From Akkermansia muciniphila (GTDB taxonomy: Bacteria > Verrucomicrobiota > Verrucomicrobiia > Verrucomicrobiales > Akkermansiaceae): a stretch of DNA of 64,000 nt. The translations under genes and the position numbers were made by a program. Positions 45,881-54,982 of this stretch are shown here, one piece after another. Location: positions 62,001 through 126,000 of the forward strand of contig CAMCIC010000004.1 in the NCBI GenBank assembly GCA_945874895.1. Direction: 5' to 3'. The first letter of the stretch is position 1. Each line of letters starts with the position of its first letter. The notes below the pieces were generated by a model. That model did not search any database and was not told where the DNA came from. It was given only the letters and a program-made list of their open reading frames with translations.

Positions 45881-45898
45881 GGAAATTTTGAAATTTCC
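45881..45898. promoter_or_regulatory. 18-base palindrome in the bioF / Verru_Chthon A divergent region
   Basis: GGAAATTT-TG-AAATTTCC is a perfect 8-base inverted repeat with a 2-base centre. It lies in the AT-rich 253-base gap between two divergent genes, about 80 bases upstream of the start at 45980. Size and symmetry fit a dimeric repressor site, but no regulator gene is nearby. Confidence 0.35.
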
Positions 45899-45979
45899 CA
45901 ACTAGGGCGAAGTGGATTTTTTGTATTTACATCGTGCGTATTCCAATTATTGTTTGATGCGTCATCCCGCCACTCCAGT

Positions 45980-48900
45980 ATGAATCATCCTTCATATTTA
46001 CGTGTTTCCGCCCTAAAAACCCGCCAGCACAAAGGCTTTACGTTGATCATCACGATCAGCCTGCTGGTTCTATTAACTTTAGTAGCGATCGGCTTGTTGT
46101 CCCTGTCCACGGTCACCTTGCGCACTTCATCGCAGGGATACGCGATGTCGATCGCTCGCAGCAATGCTCGTATGGCTTTGATGTTAGCGCTGGGCGAGTT
46201 ACAGAAATCAATGGGGCCAGACCGCGCGATTTCCGCCACTTCCGAAATTCTTTCGACGAATCCTGCGAAGCCCAACTTGATGGGAGTTTGGGATTCCTGG
46301 GACTCGAATCCTAACACCTCGTTGAACTACAACACCGAAAAAACCTCCCGATTTCGTCGATGGCTCGTATCCGATGCTGACCCGATGGCGACCACAGCGC
46401 GCAACTACGCCACGACTGGAACCACCAGCAATGCCATCACTCTCGTGGACAACGGAACTCTGGGATCAGGAGTCACGGATGCCGATAAGGTGAGAGCAGG
46501 CTTGGTGCCGATCAGCCCGAATGGCAACCGTGAGGGATCCTACGCATGGCACGTCTCTGACGAATCCGTGAAGGCTCGCATCAACAGCTATCGCGATCTC
46601 GCGCAAAATGATACTCTGGCGAAACGACGCGCTCTGCTGGCAGGTCACCGCCCTGATTCACGTTTGATCAAGTCTCGCGACGGCAGCCTCCTGAGCTTTT
46701 TGCCTAACGATCAAAATGCAGCTGGTTTGGTCACGGCTCGTGCCGCCGAGGGCAAACTCGTTGACCTGAATCAAGCGGACCTACTGGGTAAAAGTCGGCA
46801 GACGGGCAAGTTCCGCAATATCGTGACCCCCTATTCGATGGGGCTCTTGACCGATGTGCGCAACGGTGGACTGAAGCAGGACCTTTCGGCACTATTTGAG
46901 ATGGCCACAATGCCATCTGAATACAATGGTCGGCGTCTGTATGAAACCACGCACCGTATCACAGGCGTGTCGGATCCTTACTGGTCTTCCTTGCAGTCAT
47001 ACTACTCCATCTATCGCGATGTCACATCGAGCGATGCATCTCCCACCTATTATCGTCCACCCCAGGAATCCGTTGCTCCGGGTTCTTACAGCGTTCCAAG
47101 ACGATTTTTTCCCGCACCTGTCATTGCCAAAGTAGAAATTCTCTTCAGCTACATCACGCGCGACTCCCATTCCAACTGGGTCAGCAGTCTGAAAACAGTG
47201 AGTCCGGAACACACACGCATGGGGCACTTGCTCTACACTCCTCTTGTCACCTTGCACAATCCCTACAACATCAATCTACAATTCGATGAAATGCAGGTGG
47301 TGATTCGCAACGTGCCCGTGGCATTCAATTTTTATGTAAACAATCAGCCGCAGAGCCGCGATTTGGTCTCCATCAACGAGATGTTTGTCAATAGCAGTCA
47401 GAAAGGAGAAAAATCCTTCGCTTTGAATATCGCGAATTGGACCAGTCCGACCTCACGCGATTCGACGCCCATTACGTTGCGACCAGGGCAGACCCTAGTG
47501 TGTGGGCCCTTTATCTCGGCTGCTTCGAGCTTCTCTAACTCTCAAGGCACGCCGATTTTCGATTGGCAAAACAACCTCACCGGTGTGGATCAGAATGGCA
47601 GCGTCACCACTCCCGTTCCCTCCAAACCCGGCTTTCTTGGCAAAGGCGTTGGTTTTGACATCGACTGGATCACACCACCTGATTTCAACGGCGGACAGTC
47701 TACGGACAACAACATGGGCGTGCTTGGTCTGAAAGATACCGACCTCGTTCATATGGAATACGCCATCAGACAACCGAGTCGTGGTCAGCGCGATCGCTTT
47801 GATGTGCAGGCTATGATCACATCGAGAGGAAGACAGATGTCTTATGGTGGACTTACGTTTGTTTACAATGACTCCTCGACCTTAGGTCGATACTTCAATG
47901 CTGTGCATCGGTTTCCGCGCACCGGAGCTTTTCCTGCGGCACAGGCTTATCACTCGAATACCACCCCCATTTCGGCTCAAGGAAATGTCTTATCCGTAGG
48001 GCTCTTTTCCGCCTATGCGAGAACCACCAATGGAGGCGTCTATGAAACCAATCAACGCACTCCCGCGGGTGGTGCTTTGAACGTATTGAGAGACGGTCGC
48101 CTCGCTGGAAAACCCATGATGCACCACAATCCTGCACGTCCAGTGGTCATGATGGACTACCGGACTGAAGTGCCGGGGATGCAGTCGCACGAATTGAACT
48201 TTGTCCCCTTGCCGGGCCATGTCGACGATATCTTTGAAATTGATGCCGCCAATCGCAACAATGTGCTATCCGGCAACACCACCCAGCGGGGTGTAAAGTC
48301 AGGGGTTTATCTCGAACTGCCAACCGGTCCCATGCTGACCATTGCAGATTTCCGTCGTTCGAATGCACTGACCTCAGCCTACTTGCCGAACTTTGTGCAA
48401 CCCATAGCGAACTCGAGTGTGTCGCCTTTCATGAGCACTTCAAAGGTTTTGGAAACAGGCGTCACTTCGTATGCGCTGTTGGATCACAGTGTTTTGGCAA
48501 ACTATGCTCTGTATGACCGTTTTTATTTCTCCAGCATTGTGCCCGTCGGTTCCAAACAAGCCAACACGGTGTTGACTGACTTCCTCGACAATCGTGTGCC
48601 TCTGCCGAACCAGGCTTTCGCTCCCTACCTGCCTGCTGGGAAGTCCAAAAATGATGCGATAACTGACCTCCTCGCAACTGGTCGTCCGTCCGCCAATGCC
48701 TATCGCCTCGCCGCGGAATATCAGATGGTCAAAGGAGCCTTCAACGTCAACTCGACATCTGTATCCGCATGGGCCGCAGTGCTGGGTTCGATGCGCAATA
48801 CGCCCGTCCCCGTGATGTGGTCCCGTAACGGTCAGATGGAGACCAAAAACACCACGAACAACCCGATCGCTCCGATGTCTTTGACCAATGGTGCTCTCGC

Positions 48901-49540
48901 AACGGATGCGGCGGTAAATATCGCACAGACGGACAATTCCCGCACCAACCAATGGAATGGTTTCCGTGAACTGACCGATGCGCAAATCGAGGGTCTTGCG
49001 CAAAATATTGTCGATCAAGTCCGCACACGTGGTCCGTTTTTGTCGATGCATGAATTTGTCAATCGTCAGATCGGTGCTAACTCCGCCCTGACTCGTATGG
49101 GGACCCTGCAAGCCGCTTTGGAGAATTCCCAAGTCAACAATCTGGTGTTCAACACCCAAGTCCCCATCGCCTCCGCTAACGTGACTGACGCATCGCTCTA
49201 TCGCAATCGCACGGTCGAGGCAAATCTAGGCAACCCCGCGGAAGGAGCCCCGGGATGGATTACGCAGGGGGATCTCATGCGAATCATCGAGCCACTTGCC
49301 ACCGTGCGTTCCGATACCTTTGTCATCCGCGTCTGTGGAGAAGCATTCAACGCGAATGGCGTGGTCAGTGCGAGAGCCTTCGCCGAAGCAGTCATACAAA
49401 GACTCCCCGAGTATCTGAATCCCGTTGATCGCCCCTCGGTCAATGTCTACAGTGTTGCCACGGCCCATCCGACCAATCGTGCTTTCGGACGTAGGCTCGC
49501 TGTGGTATCTTTCCGCTGGATCTCGCAAGAGGAAGTTTAA
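45980..49540 (+). CDS. Verru_Chthon cassette protein A-like pseudopilin giant
   Basis: The 1186-aa protein has a prepilin-like N-terminus: KGFTLIITISLLVLLTLVAI, then ArAlm-type text RSNARMALMLALGELQKSMG. This matches the Verru_Chthon cassette protein A family found only in some verrucomicrobia. Cleavage after the Gly of KGFTLI is expected, but the Glu at +5 of true type IV pilins is Ile here. The remaining 1100 residues are polar and exported. Protein A normally belongs to a four-gene cassette (A-D) of pilin-like proteins; no other prepilin motif follows here. The ATG at 45980 is preferred to a TTG at 45950. Confidence 0.82.
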   Translation: MNHPSYLRVSALKTRQHKGFTLIITISLLVLLTLVAIGLLSLSTVTLRTSSQGYAMSIARSNARMALMLALGELQKSMGPDRAISATSEILSTNPAKPNLMGVWDSWDSNPNTSLNYNTEKTSRFRRWLVSDADPMATTARNYATTGTTSNAITLVDNGTLGSGVTDADKVRAGLVPISPNGNREGSYAWHVSDESVKARINSYRDLAQNDTLAKRRALLAGHRPDSRLIKSRDGSLLSFLPNDQNAAGLVTARAAEGKLVDLNQADLLGKSRQTGKFRNIVTPYSMGLLTDVRNGGLKQDLSALFEMATMPSEYNGRRLYETTHRITGVSDPYWSSLQSYYSIYRDVTSSDASPTYYRPPQESVAPGSYSVPRRFFPAPVIAKVEILFSYITRDSHSNWVSSLKTVSPEHTRMGHLLYTPLVTLHNPYNINLQFDEMQVVIRNVPVAFNFYVNNQPQSRDLVSINEMFVNSSQKGEKSFALNIANWTSPTSRDSTPITLRPGQTLVCGPFISAASSFSNSQGTPIFDWQNNLTGVDQNGSVTTPVPSKPGFLGKGVGFDIDWITPPDFNGGQSTDNNMGVLGLKDTDLVHMEYAIRQPSRGQRDRFDVQAMITSRGRQMSYGGLTFVYNDSSTLGRYFNAVHRFPRTGAFPAAQAYHSNTTPISAQGNVLSVGLFSAYARTTNGGVYETNQRTPAGGALNVLRDGRLAGKPMMHHNPARPVVMMDYRTEVPGMQSHELNFVPLPGHVDDIFEIDAANRNNVLSGNTTQRGVKSGVYLELPTGPMLTIADFRRSNALTSAYLPNFVQPIANSSVSPFMSTSKVLETGVTSYALLDHSVLANYALYDRFYFSSIVPVGSKQANTVLTDFLDNRVPLPNQAFAPYLPAGKSKNDAITDLLATGRPSANAYRLAAEYQMVKGAFNVNSTSVSAWAAVLGSMRNTPVPVMWSRNGQMETKNTTNNPIAPMSLTNGALATDAAVNIAQTDNSRTNQWNGFRELTDAQIEGLAQNIVDQVRTRGPFLSMHEFVNRQIGANSALTRMGTLQAALENSQVNNLVFNTQVPIASANVTDASLYRNRTVEANLGNPAEGAPGWITQGDLMRIIEPLATVRSDTFVIRVCGEAFNANGVVSARAFAEAVIQRLPEYLNPVDRPSVNVYSVATAHPTNRAFGRRLAVVSFRWISQEEV

Positions 49541-49552
49541 TTGTTGTTTATT

Positions 49553-50260
49553 ATGATTCGTGTTTTTTTCATGATGCTGTGCCTGCCGCTCGTAGGTTTT
49601 TCTCAAGATGCAGGCGTTGCGCTTACCATACGCGCCGCTTATCACAATCCCGTAAAACCCCTTGCGGAACTTTTCATTGCGGATCAAACGGGGGCGATCG
49701 TGCCGCTGAACTTGGTGGGGGAAATGCTGTCCTACCCTCAGGTCACCGTTGCCACGAATGGCAATCTCGTGCTCTATAAGGAGAAGATGGTTGACCCCAA
49801 GAATCCACAGGCATCAGTGGCCGCCACTGCCAAGATTCCCGCAGATTGGAAAAAAGTGATCGCTTTGATTTTTCCGGCTGCAGCCGCTGGTGATGAGTCA
49901 TCCTATCGCATGCTGCTCATCAATGATGCTCCGACCGCATTCAAAAAAGGGGAATCACGCATTGTCAATTTGACTCAAGTCGAAACAGCAGTGCAAGCGG
50001 GCGAGCACAAGGTGCCCGTTCCATCTGGCAAAGTGACCGACCTGCCCGCCGTAAAACAAGTCAATGATTTCAATATGGCGCAAACCAATTTTTACTACAA
50101 GGATTCCGATCAGTGGATTCCTTTCACTGAACGTCAATTGCAGTTTCTGGATTCAACCAAACGAATTTTCCTCATTTACTTGACTCCGGGCTCAACCCAA
50201 CCCTTCGTCACCACCTTAGTGGACAATACACCAGTGCAGGTTCCACCACCTTCTCGCTGA
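49553..50260 (+). CDS. Secreted protein of unknown function, 235 aa
   Basis: A signal peptide (MIRVFFMMLCLPLVGFSQ) is followed by a mature part of about 215 residues. It contains ALTIRAAYHNPVKPLAELFI and ends TLVDNTPVQVPPPSR. The composition is beta-strand-like, with no Cys and no motif I recognise. The start lies 12 bases after the Verru_Chthon A stop, so it is co-transcribed with it. A role as periplasmic partner of that protein is a reasonable guess. A TTG at 49541 is in frame but less likely as start. Confidence 0.75.
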   Translation: MIRVFFMMLCLPLVGFSQDAGVALTIRAAYHNPVKPLAELFIADQTGAIVPLNLVGEMLSYPQVTVATNGNLVLYKEKMVDPKNPQASVAATAKIPADWKKVIALIFPAAAAGDESSYRMLLINDAPTAFKKGESRIVNLTQVETAVQAGEHKVPVPSGKVTDLPAVKQVNDFNMAQTNFYYKDSDQWIPFTERQLQFLDSTKRIFLIYLTPGSTQPFVTTLVDNTPVQVPPPSR

Positions 50261-50297
50261 TCCATTTGCGAAGGGAAAACGAATTTTTTCTCGCAGA

Positions 50298-50325
50298 TTG
50301 ATCAATCCATGCGATAGTCTACATT
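50298..50325 (+). promoter_or_regulatory. Possible promoter for the subtilase gene
   Basis: TTGATC (50298-50303) and TACATT (50320-50325) lie 16 bases apart, each matching four of six sigma-70 consensus bases, with the subtilase ATG 21 bases downstream. The match is moderate and the gap (86 bases) could also be read through from upstream. Confidence 0.3.
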
Positions 50326-50346
50326 ACTCATTGTTGAGTCACTTCT

Positions 50347-51945
50347 ATGCCCACACGCATAAATCCATGGATGATCGGTTTCGGGCTCATGCTGGCCATT
50401 GTGGTCGGTTGGATGCTCGGTCGATCGCCCTGGGATGATGAAACGAAGCCCGTTTCAGGTGAACTCGTTGTTCGTAATGAACCGCTGGTGGAACGCGAGT
50501 GGGGCGAACTGACTTCCTCTTCGACTCAAAGGTCGGGATATCAGACTGACGAAGAAGCCATTTCCGAAGGAGCTTTGCCAGGGCAGCGAACATTGCGTTT
50601 CACAACTGCGGAGGAGATGATGTCCTTCATCGCAAGGGTAGGGGATCGCATTCGCGTGATGGATCGAATCGACTCTCTATTCACGCTGCGTGTCGGCTTT
50701 CTGGATCACGATGAGTTGCGTGATCTGCTGAATGGCTCAGAGCAAGAGGGATTCATTTTCCCTGCCTACACGCCAAATCCATCAGGCGGCATGGTACAAG
50801 CGGATGCGATCCCATTGGGCAACCAATTGTCGCAATGGTTGGGATTGAAACAACTGGATCTCAATCTGGGCAAAGGAGTGAAAATCGCCATACTTGATAC
50901 AGGTGTCGTCCCTCATCCTGCCTATGGCAGTGTCAAAAATGTTTTCATCGTTCCGGCATCGGACAATTATGGCGAATGGAATGGACACGGCACGGCAGCT
51001 GCGTCACTCATCTTGGGCAATTCCAGCACGGTGCCCGGCGCTGCACCCGGTGCTACGCTGACGTCATGGCGTGTCGCGGATGACTCGGGATCATCGGACA
51101 GTTGGAGGATAGCCCAAGCTATCATTCAGGCTGCTGATTCGGGACACCAGATCATCTCCCTTTCCATGGGTTCCTACGGTGATAGCCTCATGCTGCGTGA
51201 TGCGGTTCAATACGCACAGAACAAAAATGTGTTACTCATTGCCTCTAGCGGCAACGATGGGTTAACGCAATCTGCCTATCCTGCCGGTTATCCCCATGTG
51301 CTCTCCGCCGTGGCGGTTGACGCACAAAACAATCATCTGCTTTTTTCGAATCAATCCGAGCCCTCGGCTCTCGCAGCGCCGGGCTGGGGTGTTACGGCCG
51401 CCTATCCTGGAGAAAAGGTCACTTCGTTTTCCGGCACAAGTGCCTCCGCTCCCATATTGGCGGGCACTGTCGCTGCCGTAATGTCCGCCAAAGGATACTC
51501 TGCGCAACAGGCGCTCGCAGCAATCTATCAAATGACCAACGAAGCCGGTGCGGCAGGTCCCGATCGCTATACCGGTTCTGGTGCTGTGAATCTCGGTCGT
51601 ATTTTGCAAAGTGACAACGCCCCGATCACTGATGCAGCAGCGGCATCCAACTACATCACACCTCCGCAGGCCGGCGCTGTCGCTCAGGTGCAGGTCAACA
51701 TCCAAAATCAAGGAACCACCACTCTGAGCAATGTCCCTGTTACGGTTACGACTCCGACTGGTGTGACTCAACTCACCGTTTCCTCATTGGCTCCAGGTGC
51801 TGTGAAAAGTTACAACATCGGATTGTCGAATGCGTTGTTTGCCAACGGAAAATCGGTGCAAGTCACAACTCAGATCGGCAGTGCCGATGCCGTCCCATTC
51901 AACAACCTTCGCACGACAACCTACAGCCCATCGCCGGCACCCTGA
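50347..51945 (+). CDS. Membrane-anchored subtilisin-like serine protease (S8)
   Basis: The 532-aa protease has an N-terminal anchor (MIGFGLMLAIVVGWMLG, about 8-25) and a propeptide-like region. The S8 catalytic domain follows, with Asp184 in AILDTGV, His214 in NGHGTAAASLI, the oxyanion Asn in SSGNDG and Ser365 in GTSASAPILAG. All triad residues are present. The C-terminal part (about 430-530) is a CARDB-like beta domain (VNIQNQGTTTLSNVPVTVTTP). It should act outside the inner membrane. Position suggests it may process the Verru_Chthon A protein or other exported products; this is inference. It converges with the PpiC gene with one base between stops. Confidence 0.92.
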   Translation: MPTRINPWMIGFGLMLAIVVGWMLGRSPWDDETKPVSGELVVRNEPLVEREWGELTSSSTQRSGYQTDEEAISEGALPGQRTLRFTTAEEMMSFIARVGDRIRVMDRIDSLFTLRVGFLDHDELRDLLNGSEQEGFIFPAYTPNPSGGMVQADAIPLGNQLSQWLGLKQLDLNLGKGVKIAILDTGVVPHPAYGSVKNVFIVPASDNYGEWNGHGTAAASLILGNSSTVPGAAPGATLTSWRVADDSGSSDSWRIAQAIIQAADSGHQIISLSMGSYGDSLMLRDAVQYAQNKNVLLIASSGNDGLTQSAYPAGYPHVLSAVAVDAQNNHLLFSNQSEPSALAAPGWGVTAAYPGEKVTSFSGTSASAPILAGTVAAVMSAKGYSAQQALAAIYQMTNEAGAAGPDRYTGSGAVNLGRILQSDNAPITDAAAASNYITPPQAGAVAQVQVNIQNQGTTTLSNVPVTVTTPTGVTQLTVSSLAPGAVKSYNIGLSNALFANGKSVQVTTQIGSADAVPFNNLRTTTYSPSPAP

Positions 51946-51952
51946 ATCAGGG
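51940..51952. other. Second palindrome built on convergent stop codons
   Basis: CCCTGAATCAGGG is a perfect inverted repeat centred on 51946. It contains the TGA of the subtilase (51943-51945) and the TGA of the PpiC-type gene on the other strand (51947-51949). Both proteins end Pro-stop. The arrangement is the same as at 4438-4450. Confidence 0.5.
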
Positions 51953-53008
51953 CATGGCATCTAACACGGCAGGATAAAGATGGATTTCTTGCCGATGGTT
52001 TTCGCGCATCGTGGAAAGTATTTTTTGCAAGGCAGTTGGACGTTTTTGATCTGACAACGCTTGGCGAATTTCTTCACGGCATTCTTCCAGCGTTCGTACG
52101 ACGAGCGGACGGTGATCCATCACTTCCGCGAGATGCCAACCCCATTTTGTTTGAAAGAGCGTCGCTTGGTTCTTGGGCATGGCAAAGACAGGCTCGGCAA
52201 AATCGGAGGGCATTCGCATGCGGGACATCCAACCAAGTTGTCCGCCCGTCGCCTTAGTCCGCTCGTCCTCACTGCTTTCCTGAACGATCTGTTCAAAGGT
52301 TTTTTCTTTCTTCTGTAGGCTGGCCAGCGCCGCATCCGCTTGATTCTTGATGACTGCGGCATCCTTGCCCAGAGTCGACCAGAATGCATGTCGCACCTGT
52401 TTCATCTCAGGCATGACCCATTCATTCTGGTGCTTCCGATAGGACTCGGCGATTTCTTCCTCGCTCACTTTCAACAACGGTTGCAGATGTCGATCCAGAT
52501 ACTTCTCCATCTCGATGACCGCCGCCACGCGCAATCTCAGTTCTTCCTCACTGGCTATTCCCTGATTTTTCATCGACTCCTCCATCTCGCTGCGCGAAGG
52601 AAATCGTGCGAGCCATTGACGCAACCGCTCACTGATTTCGCCATCCGTCGCTCGTTGCGCTTCTTGATCAGCGGCGATCAAAGTGCGGATCAGTTGATGA
52701 TCCACCAATTCCGTCAGAGCGGCCATTCTGATGGAACGACGTTGCTCGACACTTGTTTCCTGCCATTCTTTGCCCTCAAGCCACAGTTTTTCTCTCGCCG
52801 CACGATCGACTTGGGTTTTGGTGAGTGGTCGACCTAACACAATCGCAACGATACCCTCTTTCTTGGCATGTTCGATGGACTCTTCACTGGTAGGATTGCG
52901 ACGATTGATGACTTTTCTCAAAGGACCAGTATACGCAAAAAGATCAATGATCACATACACGATCAACACGGAACAGATGGTAAGAAGCGCGCGATGGGAG
53001 ATTTTCAT
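51947..53008 (-). CDS. Membrane-anchored PpiC/parvulin-type peptidyl-prolyl isomerase
   Basis: The 353-aa protein has an N-terminal membrane helix (about 7-26), a helical SurA-like chaperone region (about 50-190) and a parvulin-like domain (about 200-310). That domain shows QVRHAFWST, FEQIVQESSEDERTKATGGQLGWMSR, FAEPVFAMPKNQ and TKWGWHLAEV, close to the rotamase consensus. It probably helps fold exported proteins at the membrane surface. Its ATG overlaps the cutC stop (ATGA, 53005-53008), so it is the last gene of a four-gene operon. It is the second foldase of this kind in the window. Confidence 0.85.
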   Translation of the reverse strand: MKISHRALLTICSVLIVYVIIDLFAYTGPLRKVINRRNPTSEESIEHAKKEGIVAIVLGRPLTKTQVDRAAREKLWLEGKEWQETSVEQRRSIRMAALTELVDHQLIRTLIAADQEAQRATDGEISERLRQWLARFPSRSEMEESMKNQGIASEEELRLRVAAVIEMEKYLDRHLQPLLKVSEEEIAESYRKHQNEWVMPEMKQVRHAFWSTLGKDAAVIKNQADAALASLQKKEKTFEQIVQESSEDERTKATGGQLGWMSRMRMPSDFAEPVFAMPKNQATLFQTKWGWHLAEVMDHRPLVVRTLEECREEIRQALSDQKRPTALQKILSTMRENHRQEIHLYPAVLDAMP

Positions 53009-53754
53009 GAATGTTGGGAAAGAGATGAGAGTAGCATGTGCAATTGCGCGGGATCCGTTACTTGGCGAATGGATTCGGGAGTCGTTCGAGACGATCCCAT
53101 GGCGATATCATCCCGCTGGAACATCATGGGACTGGGGACGGAATGACGGGCGGATAGATGACACTCCTTCACCCCAGTGGCCTCGATCAACTCATTGATA
53201 CGCCGTGCCGTCACACCACCTCCCGGTAAGACGACAATTCTTCCCGCCGCCTGCTCGTTGAGGTCACGGAGTCGAGGCAGCCCCTGCCATACGTCCGCCT
53301 CTCCGCCACTGGTTAAAACCCGGGGAATGCCCAGGCCGATGAGCGTTTCCAGTGAACTCACCAAGTCCCGCGTCACATCAAAGGCACGATGAAAAGTGAC
53401 ATCCAGTTGCTGCGACACATCCAGTAATTTCATGGTTTTCTCGCGATCAATCACTCCCGTCGTATTCAGACAACCAAAGACCACACCATCTGCACCGAGA
53501 TTTGCGGCGCATCGTATGTCGTCCTTCATGATCTCCATCTCCTCATCAGAATACAAAAAATCACCCGACCGTGGGCGAATCATCATCATCACTTTACCAG
53601 GGAAAATCTTACGTGCGGTTCGTAAAAATCCGTGTGATGGAGTCAGACCGCCCTCGCTCAGGGCAGAGCATAACTCAATGCGATCCACTCCTGCGTCAGC
53701 GCAGACCTGCACCGATTCCAAGCAATCCACGCAAATTTCAATCACGGCCTTCAT
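53005..53754 (-). CDS. cutC: CutC-family protein
   Basis: The 249-aa TIM-barrel protein matches CutC: IEICVDCLESVQVCADAGVD, RIELCSALSEGGLTPSHGF, MIRPRSGDFLYSDEE, TFHRAFD and LTSGGEADVWQGL. CutC was linked to copper homeostasis in E. coli, but its biochemical role remains unsettled. The ATG overlaps the phosphoesterase stop by four bases (53751-53754) and its own stop overlaps the next start, so three genes are translationally coupled. Confidence 0.92.
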   Translation of the reverse strand: MKAVIEICVDCLESVQVCADAGVDRIELCSALSEGGLTPSHGFLRTARKIFPGKVMMMIRPRSGDFLYSDEEMEIMKDDIRCAANLGADGVVFGCLNTTGVIDREKTMKLLDVSQQLDVTFHRAFDVTRDLVSSLETLIGLGIPRVLTSGGEADVWQGLPRLRDLNEQAAGRIVVLPGGGVTARRINELIEATGVKECHLSARHSVPSPMMFQRDDIAMGSSRTTPESIRQVTDPAQLHMLLSSLSQHS

Positions 53755-54965
53755 ACAGGGTGGATCGTGACATCGTGCAAGACGGCACCATCAAGACGAG
53801 ACATCGTAATGCGCAAGTGTCTTTCGTCCGCCACGGCATGCATGATGGTAGCTCTCTCCAGTTGAGGGCCGCCGCCCACCATCTGCGCAATGGGTCTTTG
53901 GTCAGTGACGGGAAGATACGCAGGCTCATGAGTGTGTCCAGAAAGGATCATCTGGATCCCACCCTTGCGCAAAAGATCCTGCCATGCCATGCGACAAGGC
54001 TTGTGGCAATTGTAGTATTCTCGGTTCGGATCATCGACAGTCCACCAGAGAGGAATGTGACAGAACAGCAACTTGTAGGGAGCGCTGCGAAACCATGGTT
54101 CCTCCATCACCTTTGCGAGCCACTGGGTTTGCCGCGCACGCATCGCATCAAAGTGGACCATGCCCTGAAAGACAGGATGGGAATCGGGTTTGTCTTCTCC
54201 TGTATCCATAGTCAAGCAGGCCACAGGCCCAGAACGGAAAGCATGGGAAAAGTCATCGCCTGGGCAGTGAGTAAAGTCCTCCACATAACGTGCAGCAGGT
54301 CCACGTACATCGTGATTTCCCCGAAGATAGGCGAGGGGATAATGCGCCGCAATTCCCAGTCCGGCGGGGCAAACGTATTGGTTTGCCATTTTCTCGACGG
54401 CGTAGACATCGTTGGTTTGATCACCATTCCAGAGCAAAAAGTCCGGTTTCAACGCGCTGGTTTTTTGATGCAAGGCATCGATGGTTTTCGCATTCTCATG
54501 AGTATCATTCCACACAACAAACTGTGTCGTTTTGCGAGTCGGATCGAGGCAACGAATCAGGTATTCGACGGATGTGGCATGAGGGCCGCGCTGGATTTTG
54601 TAGGCACTCGCATACTGAACGGAATACACCGTAACCTTATAACGCAATTCCGCGCCCGCGGGCAGCGGCGGCAACCGAAATTTTAGCACATGCGATTCGA
54701 AGGCCACCATGCCCTGTTTCTCTGGCAATACTTTTTGCCATTCACCACGGTTGATGGAAATTTCGATGTATCCGCTGGCAGGACCGGACAAAGCTTGCAA
54801 AATGGCGAGATTGCCTGAATCGGGACCGGCCACAAGTGGTTCTCCGACTGTCAGTGACGGAGGAACTGCTGCATCAGCCGCATGGACATTTTGATGGAAC
54901 TCCGTTGCTGCGAGACTTCCTGCGATCAAACTGCGTGAGAGAAATTGTCGGCGCTTCATTTGCAT
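53751..54965 (-). CDS. Exported calcineurin-like metallophosphoesterase
   Basis: The N-terminus MKRRQFLSRSLIAGSLAATE is a twin-arginine-like signal, so the folded enzyme is probably exported by Tat. A beta-sandwich (about 35-135) precedes the catalytic domain (about 145-390), which has all five metal motifs: WNDTHEN, WNGDQTND, GNHDVRG, FCHIPLWW and SGHTHEPAY. The layout resembles purple-acid-type phosphatases. The phosphoester substrate is unknown. A second in-frame ATG at 54959 gives two residues fewer. It is 17 bases after the LOG gene and coupled to cutC. Confidence 0.88.
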   Translation of the reverse strand: MQMKRRQFLSRSLIAGSLAATEFHQNVHAADAAVPPSLTVGEPLVAGPDSGNLAILQALSGPASGYIEISINRGEWQKVLPEKQGMVAFESHVLKFRLPPLPAGAELRYKVTVYSVQYASAYKIQRGPHATSVEYLIRCLDPTRKTTQFVVWNDTHENAKTIDALHQKTSALKPDFLLWNGDQTNDVYAVEKMANQYVCPAGLGIAAHYPLAYLRGNHDVRGPAARYVEDFTHCPGDDFSHAFRSGPVACLTMDTGEDKPDSHPVFQGMVHFDAMRARQTQWLAKVMEEPWFRSAPYKLLFCHIPLWWTVDDPNREYYNCHKPCRMAWQDLLRKGGIQMILSGHTHEPAYLPVTDQRPIAQMVGGGPQLERATIMHAVADERHLRITMSRLDGAVLHDVTIHPV

Positions 54966-54982
54966 AGAGATACGAGATTTTC

